Assembly (NCBI GenBank): GCA_964036155.1
Contig: OZ038422.1
Coordinates: forward strand, 14,345,201-14,409,200
Origin: Diploscapter coronatus
Lineage: Eukaryota > Nematoda > Chromadorea > Rhabditida > Rhabditidae
Reading direction: 5' to 3'
Length of the DNA stretch: 64,000 nt
Shown here: piece by piece, positions 39,701 through 51,740 of the stretch
How the letters are laid out: each line of letters begins with the position of its first letter
Numbering within the stretch: position 1 is the stretch's first letter
The notes under the pieces: generated by a model
Database searches by the model: none
Seen by the model: the letters and a program-made list of their open reading frames with translations, nothing else
What the model was told of the DNA's origin: nothing
Position numbers and translations under genes: made by a program

Positions 39701-40549
39701 TTTTCGACACAACACATTCTCTCGAGAACTGTACAATATCCATGTTTACTGAGTTTTTAATGAAAGAGTATATGTGATAATTTGATTCATCAAATTTTAG
39801 CTCCATAACTCGCCGGATAAAAAATATCGCCAATCTTCTAGAGGAAGCCAGAAAGCTCAACTCCAACCGACTCTGAGGCTGACGGAGTTTAGTGCACTGA
39901 TGTCGAAAGGTAAAGGACTTCTAAGTTAGAGAAAAAATGAGCTTTAGAATCATCGATAACATATCTTTGAGTAAGCATAGCAATAAAGTATAGTGATGCT
40001 AGGTTTGGTGGATAAAATTGAATGTTTTGATTATATAGACCTAAACGGGTCCCCAGTAAATCATGGCTTTGAAATGGCGCCATATTATAAACAATTTTTT
40101 AAACATTCCGATAAAATTCACAAAATCCTATTATTTAAAAAGAGAAAAAAACGAATGAAGAAAACATTATTTTAAAATTATCTTACATCTTGAAAAACTT
40201 TGAAGCATTTTCATGAGATTTGTTAAACTACATAATATTTATCTGGATTTATTCGTCAAATATTGAGCCAATATTGTCTATAAAACGCTATGCGATATGA
40301 CGAATCCTGTATTCTGTTTAAATAATTAAAAAAAACTATTTTACAAGATCATTTCCAGGAATCGACTCAACTGTGTGCACCCCTCCGACGGATATTCCGA
40401 AGAAGTTGACGGACGATTTCTCTATTCCTCTCATCAGTGAATCCAGACAGAACGGAACCCTCTCGAACGGTCACACAAAAGTCAACCTGACGAAATCTGC
40501 AACTTCAGCGACCAATGCAAGCTCAGAAGAAGAGTCAATACTGATCTAA
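36728..40549 (+). CDS. Rhodopsin-class neuropeptide-type GPCR
   Basis: Twelve exons join in frame to 447 residues: 36728-36805, 37088-37239, 37499-37592, 37885-37955, 38076-38142, 38188-38289, 38561-38686, 39050-39172, 39294-39355, 39414-39582, 39801-39909 and 40359-40549. Class A hallmarks are present: GN in TM1 (N61), LSVVD in TM2, DRY at 144-146 after TM3, a TM5 proline, and CWTP at 291-294 in TM6. TM7 reads NFILY (338-342), so the NPxxY proline is Phe. The usual TM4 Trp is not seen. The N-terminus has an NLT glycosylation sequon; the tail is about 100 residues and rich in Ser/Thr/Asn. By overall layout it resembles nematode neuropeptide receptors (npr or frpr types); the ligand cannot be told. 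It acts at the plasma membrane, probably of neurons. The acceptor before exon 6 is TTTAAG. The start follows a TTCAG at 36680-36684. Confidence 0.88.
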
Positions 40550-41004
40550 TCAATTTTAATAATTAATTTAGAAATCTCCGATATATGAAGCTATTCTTTC
40601 TTTACTCAATCATATAATTCATGTCAAGTGATTTCAGATTCTATTTGAAGGATACCATGAGTTTCTTATGACTTATGATGGATTGTAGTTGCTTTTTTCA
40701 CGTTAAAATTGTCATACCAAAACAGGTTTTTGATCTCAAAAATTTGACTAAGGTTGCATCTATCAAATTTCACATTTTTTCGGGTTTCTAATTTATAGAG
40801 CGGCATCTTGTACTTCTGAACCTGTTTTAAAATAATTAGTATTTAATTCTTTACAACAACATTGATATTAATGTCACATCACATTTCTATAGCAATGCCT
40901 TATCAAATTGAATTTCAAACCGTTTATTATTGTACTTCGTCGTAAAATTTCCTGAGATACGGGTCAAAAATCTCATAGAATTAAAAATGTTGGAATTAAT
41001 AAAA
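40550..41004. other. Convergent 3' spacer
   Basis: A 455-bp spacer between the GPCR gene (+) and the sre gene (-). TTTATT at 40923-40928 gives AATAAA on the minus strand, about 80 bases past the sre stop, the likely poly(A) signal for that gene. No canonical signal was seen for the GPCR; AT-rich variants follow its stop. Confidence 0.55.
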
Positions 41005-44000
41005 TTATTCGATAATTACCATTTTCTCTTGTTTGACTTCGAATTTGATCGAAACTTGTGGCTTATTTTTGAAGCTCGGCTGTCGTTCGCCCATTTGCTC
41101 CAAGTGATTGTCCCAGTGGTTCTTCAAATTGTCGAAATAGGCGTTGAATTCCAAGGACTTGTGATTTTTCCACTCGGGCAGTTTGCTGAGAATATAAATT
41201 TCATGATTTAAAAAAAACTTTTCAATTATAAAACGTTTTCGAAAGAAATGCTTAAAATGTCCGACAAAGAAAAGATTGGTTGGGAAGTTTATCATGAGTG
41301 TAGAATTGTCACGACGTTTTAAAGTAACACAAACTATCAGATAATTTCAAAATGTTAATGCTCCCAAGATTTAAGTATTTCTCGAAACTTTCATTTCGCC
41401 ATGAGAACTCATGAAACGTATTCGAACATTATCTATTCAGCTTCGAATGAATTGGGCTCCTAGAAAAAGACACCGGTTTTTCTAAGAAATAGTATGAGAG
41501 GCAAGAGAAGAAAGGAAAAAAACAGGTGTCTTTTTCTATGAGCCAATGAATTGCATAATTGACGATCTCGATTTTCGCTCCATAATCTTCGCCACGCTAG
41601 GAAGACATAAAATCCTTATCTTCAAAAAAGAATGCTGATTATTTGCATGATTTGTGGACCGCATCTACCAAAATCTAATTTGATCTATTTTAGGCCTGAC
41701 TTCCTGGAAGCTGGAAGCGCTAGAATCTTTTCCTTGCACGTATTTTCCGGGTCATTTTGTCGAAAGAATGAAAACTGCATTCAGCCGAAGCGTGGTCCGA
41801 CTTTATTTGCAGTTTGGCCAAAGATTTCGGAAGTTAAATTTTGAGTTTAGATTAAAAAAAGTAGGCTTCATGAAAAAATAATCTAATTTAGAATAAATGA
41901 ATAGTGATGAAATACTTGAATTGCTAAAAATTTTAAACTAATAAAGAATCACCTTCTCCGATTGGAACAGAATTTCGGCGTCCAAGGCAGAATTCTTCCA
42001 AGTGTATAGAGAAGCTCATCTCGCAAGCTGTCAACTGTTAGCCAAGAAACCACGCACAGAACGGTGGCGATTCTGAAAATGTTTAAAATTAGAAAGCAGA
42101 GCCAATGAAGTTATGTGCAATTGCTAAATGAAAGAAAATGCAGAGATTATTTTTGACGAACGTTTGAAAAATTTACAGCGTGCGTTGAATTAACTATGAT
42201 ACACAATCCTTTGTGTTACGCAATTTTTTTTGGAACATTTCAATTTTGAATTAAAAAAAAAATCTACATAGCGGCATTGATCTTCAAGAATCCAAAAGCA
42301 ATTTTGATTTTCTCAGTTCTCTTCTAAAGCGGTTAAATTAAAAATCAGAATAATTATTAATTGTCTAAAATGAAAAAATACATTTAAGAATAAAATAAAC
42401 CCTTACATGGCGACGTTCATCTGCAGAAATCCGAAGGCGATTTCAGTTTCCTCGAGAAGTTCATCGAAGAAGCAGAGTGCAACAGTGAGTGCGAATACGA
42501 GCATGAGGTACACAAGAGCTGCACCCGAAGCGAGAGTAACGCGCATTAACATCTGGAAGATATAGTGCTCATTCTCGAGTTTTCCAGATATGATGAAAAA
42601 GTGATCAAATCAATGGATTTAAGTTTAGTTTAATGCTTTGATGCTAGACTGGTATATGAATGAGTAAAGTAGCGAAAAAGTGAACTGATTGATGTTATTT
42701 TCAAACAGACTGATGATAATGATGAAATTTCAATAATTATGGACGATTTCTCAACGACGATGTTGATTGAATATCAATATGCAAAATTTATGTTAGGTTT
42801 CAAGAAACTGTAGCATTATCACTAGTATTCTTATAATTAGCTTGCTGATGGATTTTTAACTGATTAAAAATACCTTCATAATCGTTGTATTGGCATATAA
42901 TTGGAACTTCAGACTCAAATTGTATCTATCCGTCGTATCCACAAGAGATTTCGACTCCAACCTCTTCTTGTTATGCTTGTAAATTTCATAAAAGATAATC
43001 GACGATAGACATGAGCAAATTAATAAGACAGCCAAGAGAAGATACAGTAAGCAATAATATGCTGAAAATAATATTTCTAAAAATGGGCAATTTAGAAAGG
43101 CAGTAATATAGTTAATATAGCAATATAAAAAATGGTATGGGTAAAGAAAGGTTGGGGTACTACTTTTTTTTTATCATTTTCTACTCTTTCATGTTCTACT
43201 ACGTTACTGTTGTTACTTCTATTCCAAGCTGCTTATAAATAACTCAATTTGTGCAATATCGTTATGAAATTTCAGATTGTAATTGAAAAATTAATGAGTT
43301 TTTTTTCAGGGATGTACAAAATTGCACGTAACTTGGACTATAGCAAATACGCGAATTATCATAATCACCTATGCAAGAACGCATGGAAACTTGTGCAATA
43401 TTTAAATCTTTGAAATTTTCGAGTTATATCAAAATTAACATATCCTAATAAACTTACAGAGTATTAACGCCCAAGATATAGCCGCAGAAAATGATATCGA
43501 AATAAAATTGATTAAATTGGAAACCCATAGTCTATCTCTTTTCTCATAGTCCATAACGAAATACGTAGCAAATGCTTTTTCTAAAATATAATTAGAGATT
43601 GACGTAGGATATGTTGTTTTACCGTATGTTAAACTGATTATACAAAAAATTGTGTGTATTACGGAGAAACACCTCATGAAACTCGCTGAGAATAGCACCC
43701 AGTCCTTTTCGGGAATATCTGAATTTATATTATTTTCAATAAAAATGACGTTTGTATTCGTTAGTAGTTTTTAAGGATAAATGATCATTGCTAACAAGTT
43801 TAACATAAAATTTCTTGAAACGCACTTACCATAAAACCTAAAATAGAAGTCCATGGATTTTTATTTTAGATTTTACGATACCTATGAAGCATAAAATTAT
43901 AAGTAACTCACGATAAATAGTGATACTTCCAGTTTCGTATAGAAACAGTAGAAATCTGCTAATAATAGTCAAATTATAGATGAAAAATGTAGTCATCGTT

Positions 44001-44131
44001 ATTGAAGCGAAATTCTTGTGGTAAATCGGGGATCGGATAATGCCATAACTCGTAATAATTGAAACCGGCAAAAATAGGAATAAAAATACAAATTCGATTA
44101 TAGCGAAGAAGAATAGTAGCGATTGGCCCAT
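41005..44131 (-). CDS. SRE-family seven-TM chemoreceptor
   Basis: Six exons on the minus strand join in frame to 371 residues: 44131-43912, 43718-43458, 43061-42874, 42552-42407, 42072-41953 and 41185-41005. SRE-type features include FHKN-like YHKN after TM1, the block EKAFATYFVMDYEKRDR after TM3, and the loop motif RYNLSLKFQL before the later membrane segments. Seven hydrophobic segments can be counted. SRE proteins are nematode chemosensory GPCRs, usually in ciliated sensory neurons. The start is uncertain: an acceptor (TTCTTCAG) lies 11 bases before the ATG at 44131, so this may be a trans-splice site, or an upstream exon near 44430-44340 (MIMIPLYFYKYGDTTY) may add the extracellular N-terminus, though its donor would be poor (GTCCGG). 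The last intron carries a MITE. Confidence 0.85.
41455..41544. mobile_element. 90-bp MITE with 9-bp target-site duplication
   Basis: The element has inverted ends: GGCTCCTAGAAAAAGACACC on the left, and GGCTCATAGAAAAAGACACC as the reverse complement of the right, one mismatch in twenty. It is flanked on both sides by perfect copies of AATGAATTG (41446-41454 and 41545-41553). A 9-bp duplication is typical of Mutator-like (MULE) transposons, so this is probably a non-autonomous Mutator-type MITE. It lies inside the last intron of the sre chemoreceptor gene. Confidence 0.8.
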
Positions 44132-44151
44132 AGTGGATAATTCTGAAGAAT

Positions 44152-46092
44152 TTTTTTAGTTTATTTGGCTTCAAACATCACATAGCGTGAACATTATTAC
44201 AACTTAACGCTTGACTTATTGTCATTGCAAAGAATATGGATTAGAAGTTTATCATAATACGAAAGAAGTATCATATGATAATGTTATTTCAAAACATGTC
44301 TATATTTTTCAAACATATCCGGACCTATGCCATCCATCCAACGAAATATGCAGATTGTATAGGTTGTATCTCCGTATTTGTAAAAATATAACGGTATCAT
44401 GATCATGGGAATTTCCGTATTCCTGAACACTGTTAAAGTAGGATGAATAACAATTAAAGGAAAAAGATTAAAAAATACTTCGACAAATCGTTTAGAGATC
44501 TTTCGGGAATTAGTTATCAAACCAAAGCATAAAAATCTAGCATGAATATTCTAAATGTTATCAACTATTCTAGATTATAGAAAATAGGGTTCTAACTAAG
44601 TCTGCTAGGGCGAATGAATGATTGTAGATCAGTCTCTTCTTTACACACGTTATTTCTCCATTTTCTATTTTTAAATGATCGTTCGTCACTTTGCAAATCT
44701 TAGATAAATAAAACAAAATAATACGAGATTAAAAAATTAAATGTGATTTTGATGTTTTCGAATAAGGAAAGTCTTAGCGTTGGGTTAGCATTTGAAATCG
44801 GGTATAAATCGACCGAAATTTTCCCTCTAATAAACTTTTGATTCTTAACGAAATTCTCAATTCCAAAAATTTATCGAGGGCAATTAATTATATTTTAGCC
44901 GAAGAAATTACACAGACAGTATTTCACCTGCTAAAGTAATTAATTCTTGTTTGTAGGTTCCTAAAATTTCATGAATCTGACATTAGTTAATGACGAACTT
45001 CGGTATCGGGATATTTCGTTTAGAGAGATCATATGATAAATAATACTGTAGGAATTAATTCTGAATAATAGACAGGCATTAATCAAGATGTAAATTTATC
45101 AATATATGTAAGTTTTTGAAACATACTTAGCAATTTAAAATATAGATGGACAAGGTAAAGAATCAAATTTAAATCGACCAAATAAACTCTTCAATAAATA
45201 TGATGTAAATTAAAGTGAAAAATATAATTATCTTTAGAGCATACTTAAAGGTGATTTTAAAAGGAAATAAATTAACTCTTAAAAATCTGAGTGGAAAGGG
45301 AGCAAACCTTGACACCGAGTCTGAATTAACCTTTCGCTCCTTATCCGGTTTGTCATTCAGGCATTAAGTCTGAAGGGATTTCTCATTTAGAGAGTTTATA
45401 GCTAGAACGAAGGGTTTTCTGGGTTTCTTTATTCAGATCCTTTTAGTTTACTCTCTTCTTTGCGCCTCTCAAATTGTCATGCCATTTCCTTTTCATTATT
45501 TTCTCTATTTCATACTATTTCACCTTCATTTTCATCTTATTCCCCCTTTTGTTTTATACTATTTTCCATTAGTTTTCATCTTTTCCTAACTTTCTAGCAT
45601 CGTGTAAATTTTTATGTTTCTCACGCCTAGCTGCGCACGCAATTTTTAGCATAAATAATGAACTGAACCTTTTCCAAAAAAGAATTAAATCTCTTTTTGG
45701 AAAAGCTCAACTTTGTTTGTGAAATGTTTTAAGAGAAAATTGACTAAATAATCCATAAATTAGGCGAAAGAGTGTTTTTTAAATAAAACTTTGAGAAAAA
45801 TAAAAAATAGTTTAATGTTGAAGATTAGAAAATAGGCACGCTGATATTTCAAAGACTAAAAGCTAGATGTAAATAGTCAAAAATAAGCTATTCAAAATTT
45901 AGCATCTATCACATGAGGAGGTTTTCTGCAAGAGATCTGAAAGCGTATTTCGTACTGATCGGTTTGTGTAGAATCTTCAAAGAAATGAAATTTCATGCTG
46001 CAACCCACAATAATCCCTTGAGAATAGCGTCAACTTTTTCTCTACCTTATAATTAAGTGCTTTATATTAGAACATTTGTAAAAACGACAATT
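44152..46092. other. Intergenic region between two minus-strand genes
   Basis: Contains a possible upstream sre exon near 44340-44430, a pyrimidine-rich stretch at 45440-45600 and a perfect 12-bp hairpin at 45669-45705. No further gene is supported. It presumably includes the sre promoter and the 3' end of the gene at 46093-47528. Confidence 0.5.
45669..45705. repeat. Perfect hairpin, 12-bp stem
   Basis: CTTTTCCAAAAA at 45669-45680 is exactly complementary to TTTTTGGAAAAG at 45694-45705 with a 13-base loop. It may be a small inverted repeat or a structured element. Nothing assigns it to a gene. Confidence 0.5.
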
Positions 46093-47528
46093 TCAAGGTA
46101 TTTTCAAATAATTGTTTCTGCATGTCTCATTGAACCAATTTACGAGAAAAATTCTCATTAGCGTCCAATCTCGAGATCTTTCAGATTTAACCGGGAAGAA
46201 GTGGGGGTTGTTCAAAAGTTGATCAGTTTCCACTATGAAATCAGGCATTTCAGCGAGTTTCGGGTAGTTAATGAGCAGATTTATCTGAAATTATGATATC
46301 AATGATCAAAATAAAATAGAATTGCAGCTGAAGTTCTTGCAGTGCGATTTCTAGATTTTCGAGAAGTTTTTGGCTAATTAGCATTTGGGAAAGCTAAGTG
46401 TTATTTTCGTAGATTTCTGAATCTCGAAAGTCAAATGACATGATTCAGATTTCAGTGAAATAACATTTTGTCTAACTTTAGCTTTCTCGAATTTCTAGAA
46501 GCAATAATAAGATATAAATAAAATTTACCTGACAAACATGATTTCTCAGCAAATCGTTGTTCAATAGATTGCTCAATCCGTGGATTTTTATTTGGTTCGC
46601 AATGATCAAATTATCGACTATCGTATCTTTAGCAATTAAAGATTTGGATAACGATTTCCAGTTGAAAAAAATACATTTCGGAAAATCTTTCTGAATATTT
46701 CAAAATTATCTTGAGAATGCTAAGCTTTACCTGAATCTCCCTGACAATATTGCTTTGAAAATTATTCATTAAAGCGATTTTGCAGTTATCCTGAGCTTTT
46801 AAGGTAATTTGCTATATTGGAAAATTTTAAACCTGAGATTCATCCTGAATGAAGTAAGTGATGGTTTCATCAATTTGAGGGTATGAATTCAATCCGATAG
46901 CATCGTGAAATGAACAAGAATCTACAGCAAATGGAAAGATTCGCCAGTACTAAAAAGTCGACTAAATAAATATGTTTCAAAGTAATTTAGGGTGAGTTAT
47001 AGATTTCTTAAAGTAGTGTAACGTGCACATCTTTATATTCATCAAACAAACCCAAAAATCCCAACCAGTTTTAGCAAATTATGTTTCAAAGATTTTGATA
47101 TACGATAAATTTGATTATTGTAAAGAATTGAATGAGCAAAATATATTCTCAAAATCAACCTCATCAAACTTTTTATCAGATCTAGTCTCATTGATCTTTG
47201 CTAGCCGATCTCGAATACAGTTTCTCACACCTAGAGCAAATTCCGTGGAATGATACGCAATCTTTCTCGACGGGATGTTTACCATCTGAAAATCTGACTT
47301 TATAAAATTTGACGAGATAATAAGTTCTTTAAGAAACTTCACCCAATAATAAATGCAGACAGTTAATTTAAAGAAATAATTTTAAAATCCCACGTTATTG
47401 TCACTCAAGCCACCGTTTGCATTATCATTTGAATAATCAGTGTCATTAGCTAACACCAACAATTTCAGAAATACAAATATCAGAAAAGTGAATAGAGCAA
47501 TTTCAAAGATTAGAAATTTCTTCGTCAT
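46093..47528 (-). CDS. Unrecognised type II membrane protein
   Basis: Six exons on the minus strand join in frame to 263 residues: 47528-47394, 47285-47160, 46949-46833, 46790-46731, 46690-46529 and 46284-46093. A short basic cytosolic start (MTKK) is followed by one transmembrane anchor (residues 5-26, ending FLKLLVLA), then an Asn/Asp-rich stem and a lumenal or extracellular domain with five or six cysteines and a few N-glycosylation sequons (NET). Conserved-looking blocks include FPFAVDSCSFHDAIGLNSYP and RSRDWTLMRIFLVNWFNE. The fold was not recognised. Its topology and head-to-head position with a GT92 glycosyltransferase suggest a Golgi or secretory-pathway protein, perhaps in glycan modification; that is inference only. 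Most introns are 40-100 bases. Confidence 0.65.
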
Positions 47529-47706
47529 CGAACTGAACGAATCAATAACTAGTATGCAATGCGAGATTCCAGAAGATTTTTATCGGCTGAAAATCTTCGT
47601 TCTCACTTAATTTTACCATGCATTAGAAGAGATTTACAATTAGATTTTGCAGATCGGATTCAAAGTTAATCGATTTTTTCTAGATTTCCCAAAATTATTA
47701 TCATTC
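47529..47706. promoter_or_regulatory. Bidirectional promoter region
   Basis: Only 178 bp separate the start codons of the divergent genes at 46093-47528 (-) and 47707-50771 (+). A TTTTTCTAG at 47675-47683, 23 bases before the plus-strand ATG, is a likely trans-splice acceptor. The short spacer implies shared regulatory sequence. No TATA box was seen. Confidence 0.5.
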
Positions 47707-50700
47707 ATGGCTCGTTTGACCGTTAGATACAGGTTTGTATAAGTTTTAAAATATTGGATGTCAACATTTATATCTCATCAGTATTTTAATGGACTAAAAG
47801 ATTCAAAATTTATGTTCCAATAAAATAGCCATCAAAACTTCACATATTTTATTTTATTGGCAAGAATAGGTCGAGCATTATAAAATTACTTACTTTTGTT
47901 TCAGAAAACTCACCAAAAATCTTTCCTCGAATGTAGCGATATTGATATTCGTCGTGTATTTCCTAACGATTTTCGTTAACAATGGATATTTCAAGTTATT
48001 TTCTAATTATATAATTTTTTTAATACTTTAATTTAGCACCCTTCGATTGATCGCCTATTTTAACTCTGAGCAGAGTCCACCTAGTGGAGAGTTCAGCCCA
48101 TTTCATAGGCATATCGATGCGTTTATTTTATCGGCGTATTATTATGAAAAATCAAAGACGTTAGTAGTTTAATTTCATATTGCTACCGAACCAAAAGAAT
48201 TGAAATTTTGAAGATAATTGCTTATTTGAATAATTTTAAAACTAATTTTGACCACTGATTAAATTGCTATTTTTATTTGTCTTGAAGGATTCTGATATAC
48301 AGAATCTATTAATCTTTTTCCTACCAATTTACAATTAAATTTTCACAAATACATTCTTAGTTGAGCAATTTTGCAACTCATTTTATTAGAGTTAAAAGTT
48401 GACCATTTTCAGATTAGGAGAAAACGCGGTAGCCCTAGTTTTATCAGCGCATTTCGACCTGATGTGGGAACGGCAACTTCTGTCGGTTGGTTGGAACGAC
48501 ACCACTAACTCGCTGCAATATTTGAAACTTGAGCGGTCGGAATTTACATTTTGGAATTTTTTATTTATCGTTTTCAAGAATAACCCCTCATATCAAATGT
48601 TTCCAAATCGCTCAATTGGCCATTGGGAATTTGCTGCCTAACATGACAAAACTTGCGATTTCATTAGGAGATAAATTGGCTGAGGTAGGTTTCGGAAAAT
48701 GCAGGAAAAATATCATTTTCTGCATTATTGTTTGAAGTTTTTCATTGGTATAAACTAGTTTCCAAATAACAAGAGATAAAATAAAATGAATATATTTTGA
48801 TTTTTCGCATGTTTTACAGTCATTAAAATAAATATTTTTCGTTAAAATATTCTCAGATCCCCTTCCAACGACCCAACCACATACCTCGTCCAGTCGTGAC
48901 TTGCATCGCTCCTTTATTCGTTTCCGAAGATTGGCGGACATTCTTATTGGCGGTTCATGCTTACAAACGGCAATGATCTAATATTTTCCCAAAATTAAAA
49001 CAATTCTTTAGATTCGGCTCATTCATGCACCTCTACATTCGAAGTTCAATAAAACCGATATATGACTTGGCTAAGATTTATGAAAAGGAGGTAAATTGAA
49101 TAAAATAACTCAGCGGTTTTACACTATCAACTCATTGTAACATTCACATGTCCTAGATTTTGTAAAGCATAAAACAAGGTGTAAATTTAATTAAGGGCTA
49201 CCTGAAAGTCCAACCTTGGCTGCATTTAAAGTACAGTCATCGTCGGAAATATTCACGAGAGGAGGATCCGAATATCTCCGTCGAGTTTAGAAACCAAGCA
49301 GCAGCGCAAACAGATTGTCTTTTGCAATATAAGGTAATCTTCGATTTCAAAATAAATGTCAGCTAAACTAATTCTTCCATATCTTGATAAATAAAATATG
49401 ATACAGGAAATTAGAATTATGTATTAAATTCTGTTCACGTAATGCTTTTTGTGTCGATGGCTTCTAGAATATGAGTGTTAAAGACTATCTTCAGGAGACA
49501 GTCGATTTTATCTCGTTCATGGATCTAGATGACATTTTGATACCGAGAAGAGGCAGCAGTTATATCGACGAGTTTAGCGCTATTTTTGCAGCCTCCTCAG
49601 ATTTAGCATTCATCACTTATGATAAACAGAATATTCAGGCCTTGTCAGGTAAATCAACTGTTTCTGCTTCTGAGATTCTAGCGTGATAATCAAAATTAAT
49701 CTGTAATTCACGATCTATTCTACTGAAACATAGAAACTTTGTTAAAAATTATCATTCAGACAAAAACCCCAAGCTCTTCTCTCTCCAACAGATCTACAGT
49801 ACGCTGAAATTCACGAAATTCAACGAGACCGGGAAAATCGTGGCGAGACCCGAGTTGATCAACGCAACCTGGATACACTGGCCTCACATGCCCGCAAATT
49901 CGTGAATTTTATTTTTTTCATAAAAATCTATTTTTTATTTTACATAAGTAAATTTCATTTTTAGATATTTTTTTTTTCCTATTTGTGACTTTGAAAATTG
50001 AATTTTAGAATATCCATACCCTGGGAAGACAACGCCATCGTCCATATGAGCAATATCAAAGTGGTAGGTTTCAATTTTTAAGCTTTGAAAATTCAAGAAA
50101 TGATGCAAGCGAGACTTTTCGGAACTTTAGAATTAGTGAATATTTTCTAATTTTACAGATCTCCGAAAAATTCACTATCATGCCAGATCAGGATGTCATC
50201 GCTCCAAAATACGTCTTTTCCAAAGGAAAACTGACGGTTCTATCTAAATTAGATATCGCTGAAATGGATAAAGATATGAAGCGGTAAAATCTATCCCTGG
50301 AGATCGAAATTCGGGACATTTTCAGGATATTATCGAAAAAGAAAGCGCAAAAAATCTTGATCGAAATTCCTCAGACCACACTTTATTATGACATCATCAG
50401 TCAATGCTTTCAAAGGACTTTCTACAGTTTCCATTATTCGAATCGGATAGCGGAAATGAAGTGCCCCAATCCAGATCGGTGTCAGGTAAGATATCATCTT
50501 TATTGAAAAAGGATGTTGTTGAATAGGAAATGTACTCGAACCATTGAACTGTCGAAAAGCTAGTAAACTTGCACATTCAATGACAAGCAACTGATTCCTG
50601 TTTAGTGCAGAATAAATAGTTTTACAAATTGGGAAATTTTAGCTGCCCAATAACGTCAAACGACCCTGTAGTCATGCAACCGCGGACTATCATTCGGTTC

Positions 50701-50771
50701 TAGGCAAGGATATCAACGTACATTTTGGAGTCAACCTACGATTCGAACATCATGATCGATGTCTTTATTGA
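47707..50771 (+). CDS. GT92-family (DUF23) glycosyltransferase
   Basis: Fourteen exons join in frame to 529 residues: 47707-47732, 47905-47994, 48037-48159, 48413-48535, 48579-48684, 48857-48969, 49012-49090, 49196-49333, 49468-49648, 49760-49901, 50009-50063, 50159-50283, 50326-50485 and 50643-50771. It is a type II membrane protein with an anchor near residues 19-35. GT92 blocks occur in order: SAYYYEKSKTLG, TCIAPLFVSEDWRTFL, FMHLYIRSS, FISFMDLDDILIP with the metal-binding DLDD at 285-288, TWIHWPHMP and IVHMSNIKV. GT92 enzymes such as C. elegans galt-1 add galactose to N-glycan core fucose in the Golgi; the precise acceptor here is unknown. The seventh exon follows a GC-AG intron (48970-49011, 42 bases) and two acceptors end in AAG. 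AATAAA follows the stop. Confidence 0.93.
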
Positions 50772-50804
50772 TAATAGTTGTCCTATCATAAGATTATCCA
50801 AGAT

Positions 50805-50810
50805 AATAAA
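50805..50810 (+). terminator. Poly(A) signal of the GT92 gene
   Basis: AATAAA 34 bases after the glycosyltransferase stop codon. Confidence 0.6.
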
Positions 50811-51229
50811 TAATTATTGGTGGTTCATTCTTAGTTTATTTTTATTTTTACTATAACCAACAATTGTTGAAATTTTTATATAATTATGGATATTTTCACA
50901 ACATATTTATCCAATTATTTTGAGTGCTTTAAAATTACTCTCAATTTCTAACATTCTTCAATTACTCTCATCACCATCACCTAACCGATCCTCAAGAAAG
51001 AGCAAAAATCGCCCTCAATTTCATTTCCAAATTAGGCCCTGCCCTCTTTCCTTGCCCTACAAGGACCTTCTTCAAAATCTTTTCCCCTCACTTTTCGCAC
51101 TTGCAATTTCCTGCATTTTCCTTGTAACTTTTGCTCCTTTCTTATGTATTTTTCATGGATATTTTTCTATGTTAAATTACACTATCTCACGATTGTTTAT
51201 ATTCTCCTCTTGACTTTTATTTTTTACTA

Positions 51230-51740
51230 TTTTATCGATTTTTCCCTAATTTTATTCTCTTCCATGATATTTTTTCCGTGTAGTTTACACTATTTCGCAA
51301 TTTTTATCGTTTTTCTTTCTTTAAAAACTTTCATAAGTTTTCTTACTTTTTCATTATTTTCTTTCTTTCTACTTTTGCATTAAATTTTCCTACTTTTGAA
51401 AACCTCCCTTCTAATTTTTCCTCCCTCTCCCTCGAATCGATTTTCCTTTTACAGCCTGCAGCAGTTTTCAGATATCTTTCTTTTCTTTCTCTCTCTATAT
51501 TTTTATTTCTTCTCTCTTTCTTCTTCATTCTCTTTTTCTTTCCCTCTCCTCCCAATTCACTCTTTACATTTTCGTTTCCATTTCTCGTTTTACCACTTTC
51601 GCATCCTCGTTTTCTTGCCTGAGAGGCTAAATTTTCGATAACCATTATTTTCCTTAAGAAAATCTTATTTCTATTCTATTTTTCTATTTTTAATCTACTC
51701 TCTCTTCAATTTGCATGTTATTTTTTTACTTCTTTCTTTT
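51230..51740 (+). repeat. Pyrimidine-rich (TC) low-complexity tract
   Basis: The plus strand is almost purely T and C over long runs (for example CTTTCTTTTCTTTCTCTCTC near 51475), with repeated TTTTC, CTCTTT and TTCTTC words. It is the strand mirror of the GA tract at 940-1550. The 81- to 100-codon frames in it, on both strands, have extreme composition and no gene signal. Confidence 0.6.

Noticed and set aside
43841..43848. 8-base microexon between sre exons 1 and 2
   Set aside because: Acceptor and donor are present, but including it breaks the reading frame. Direct joining of the flanking exons is in phase.
51343..51645. 100-codon Lys/Arg/Glu-rich minus-strand frame
   Set aside because: It is a by-product of the pyrimidine-rich tract read in reverse.
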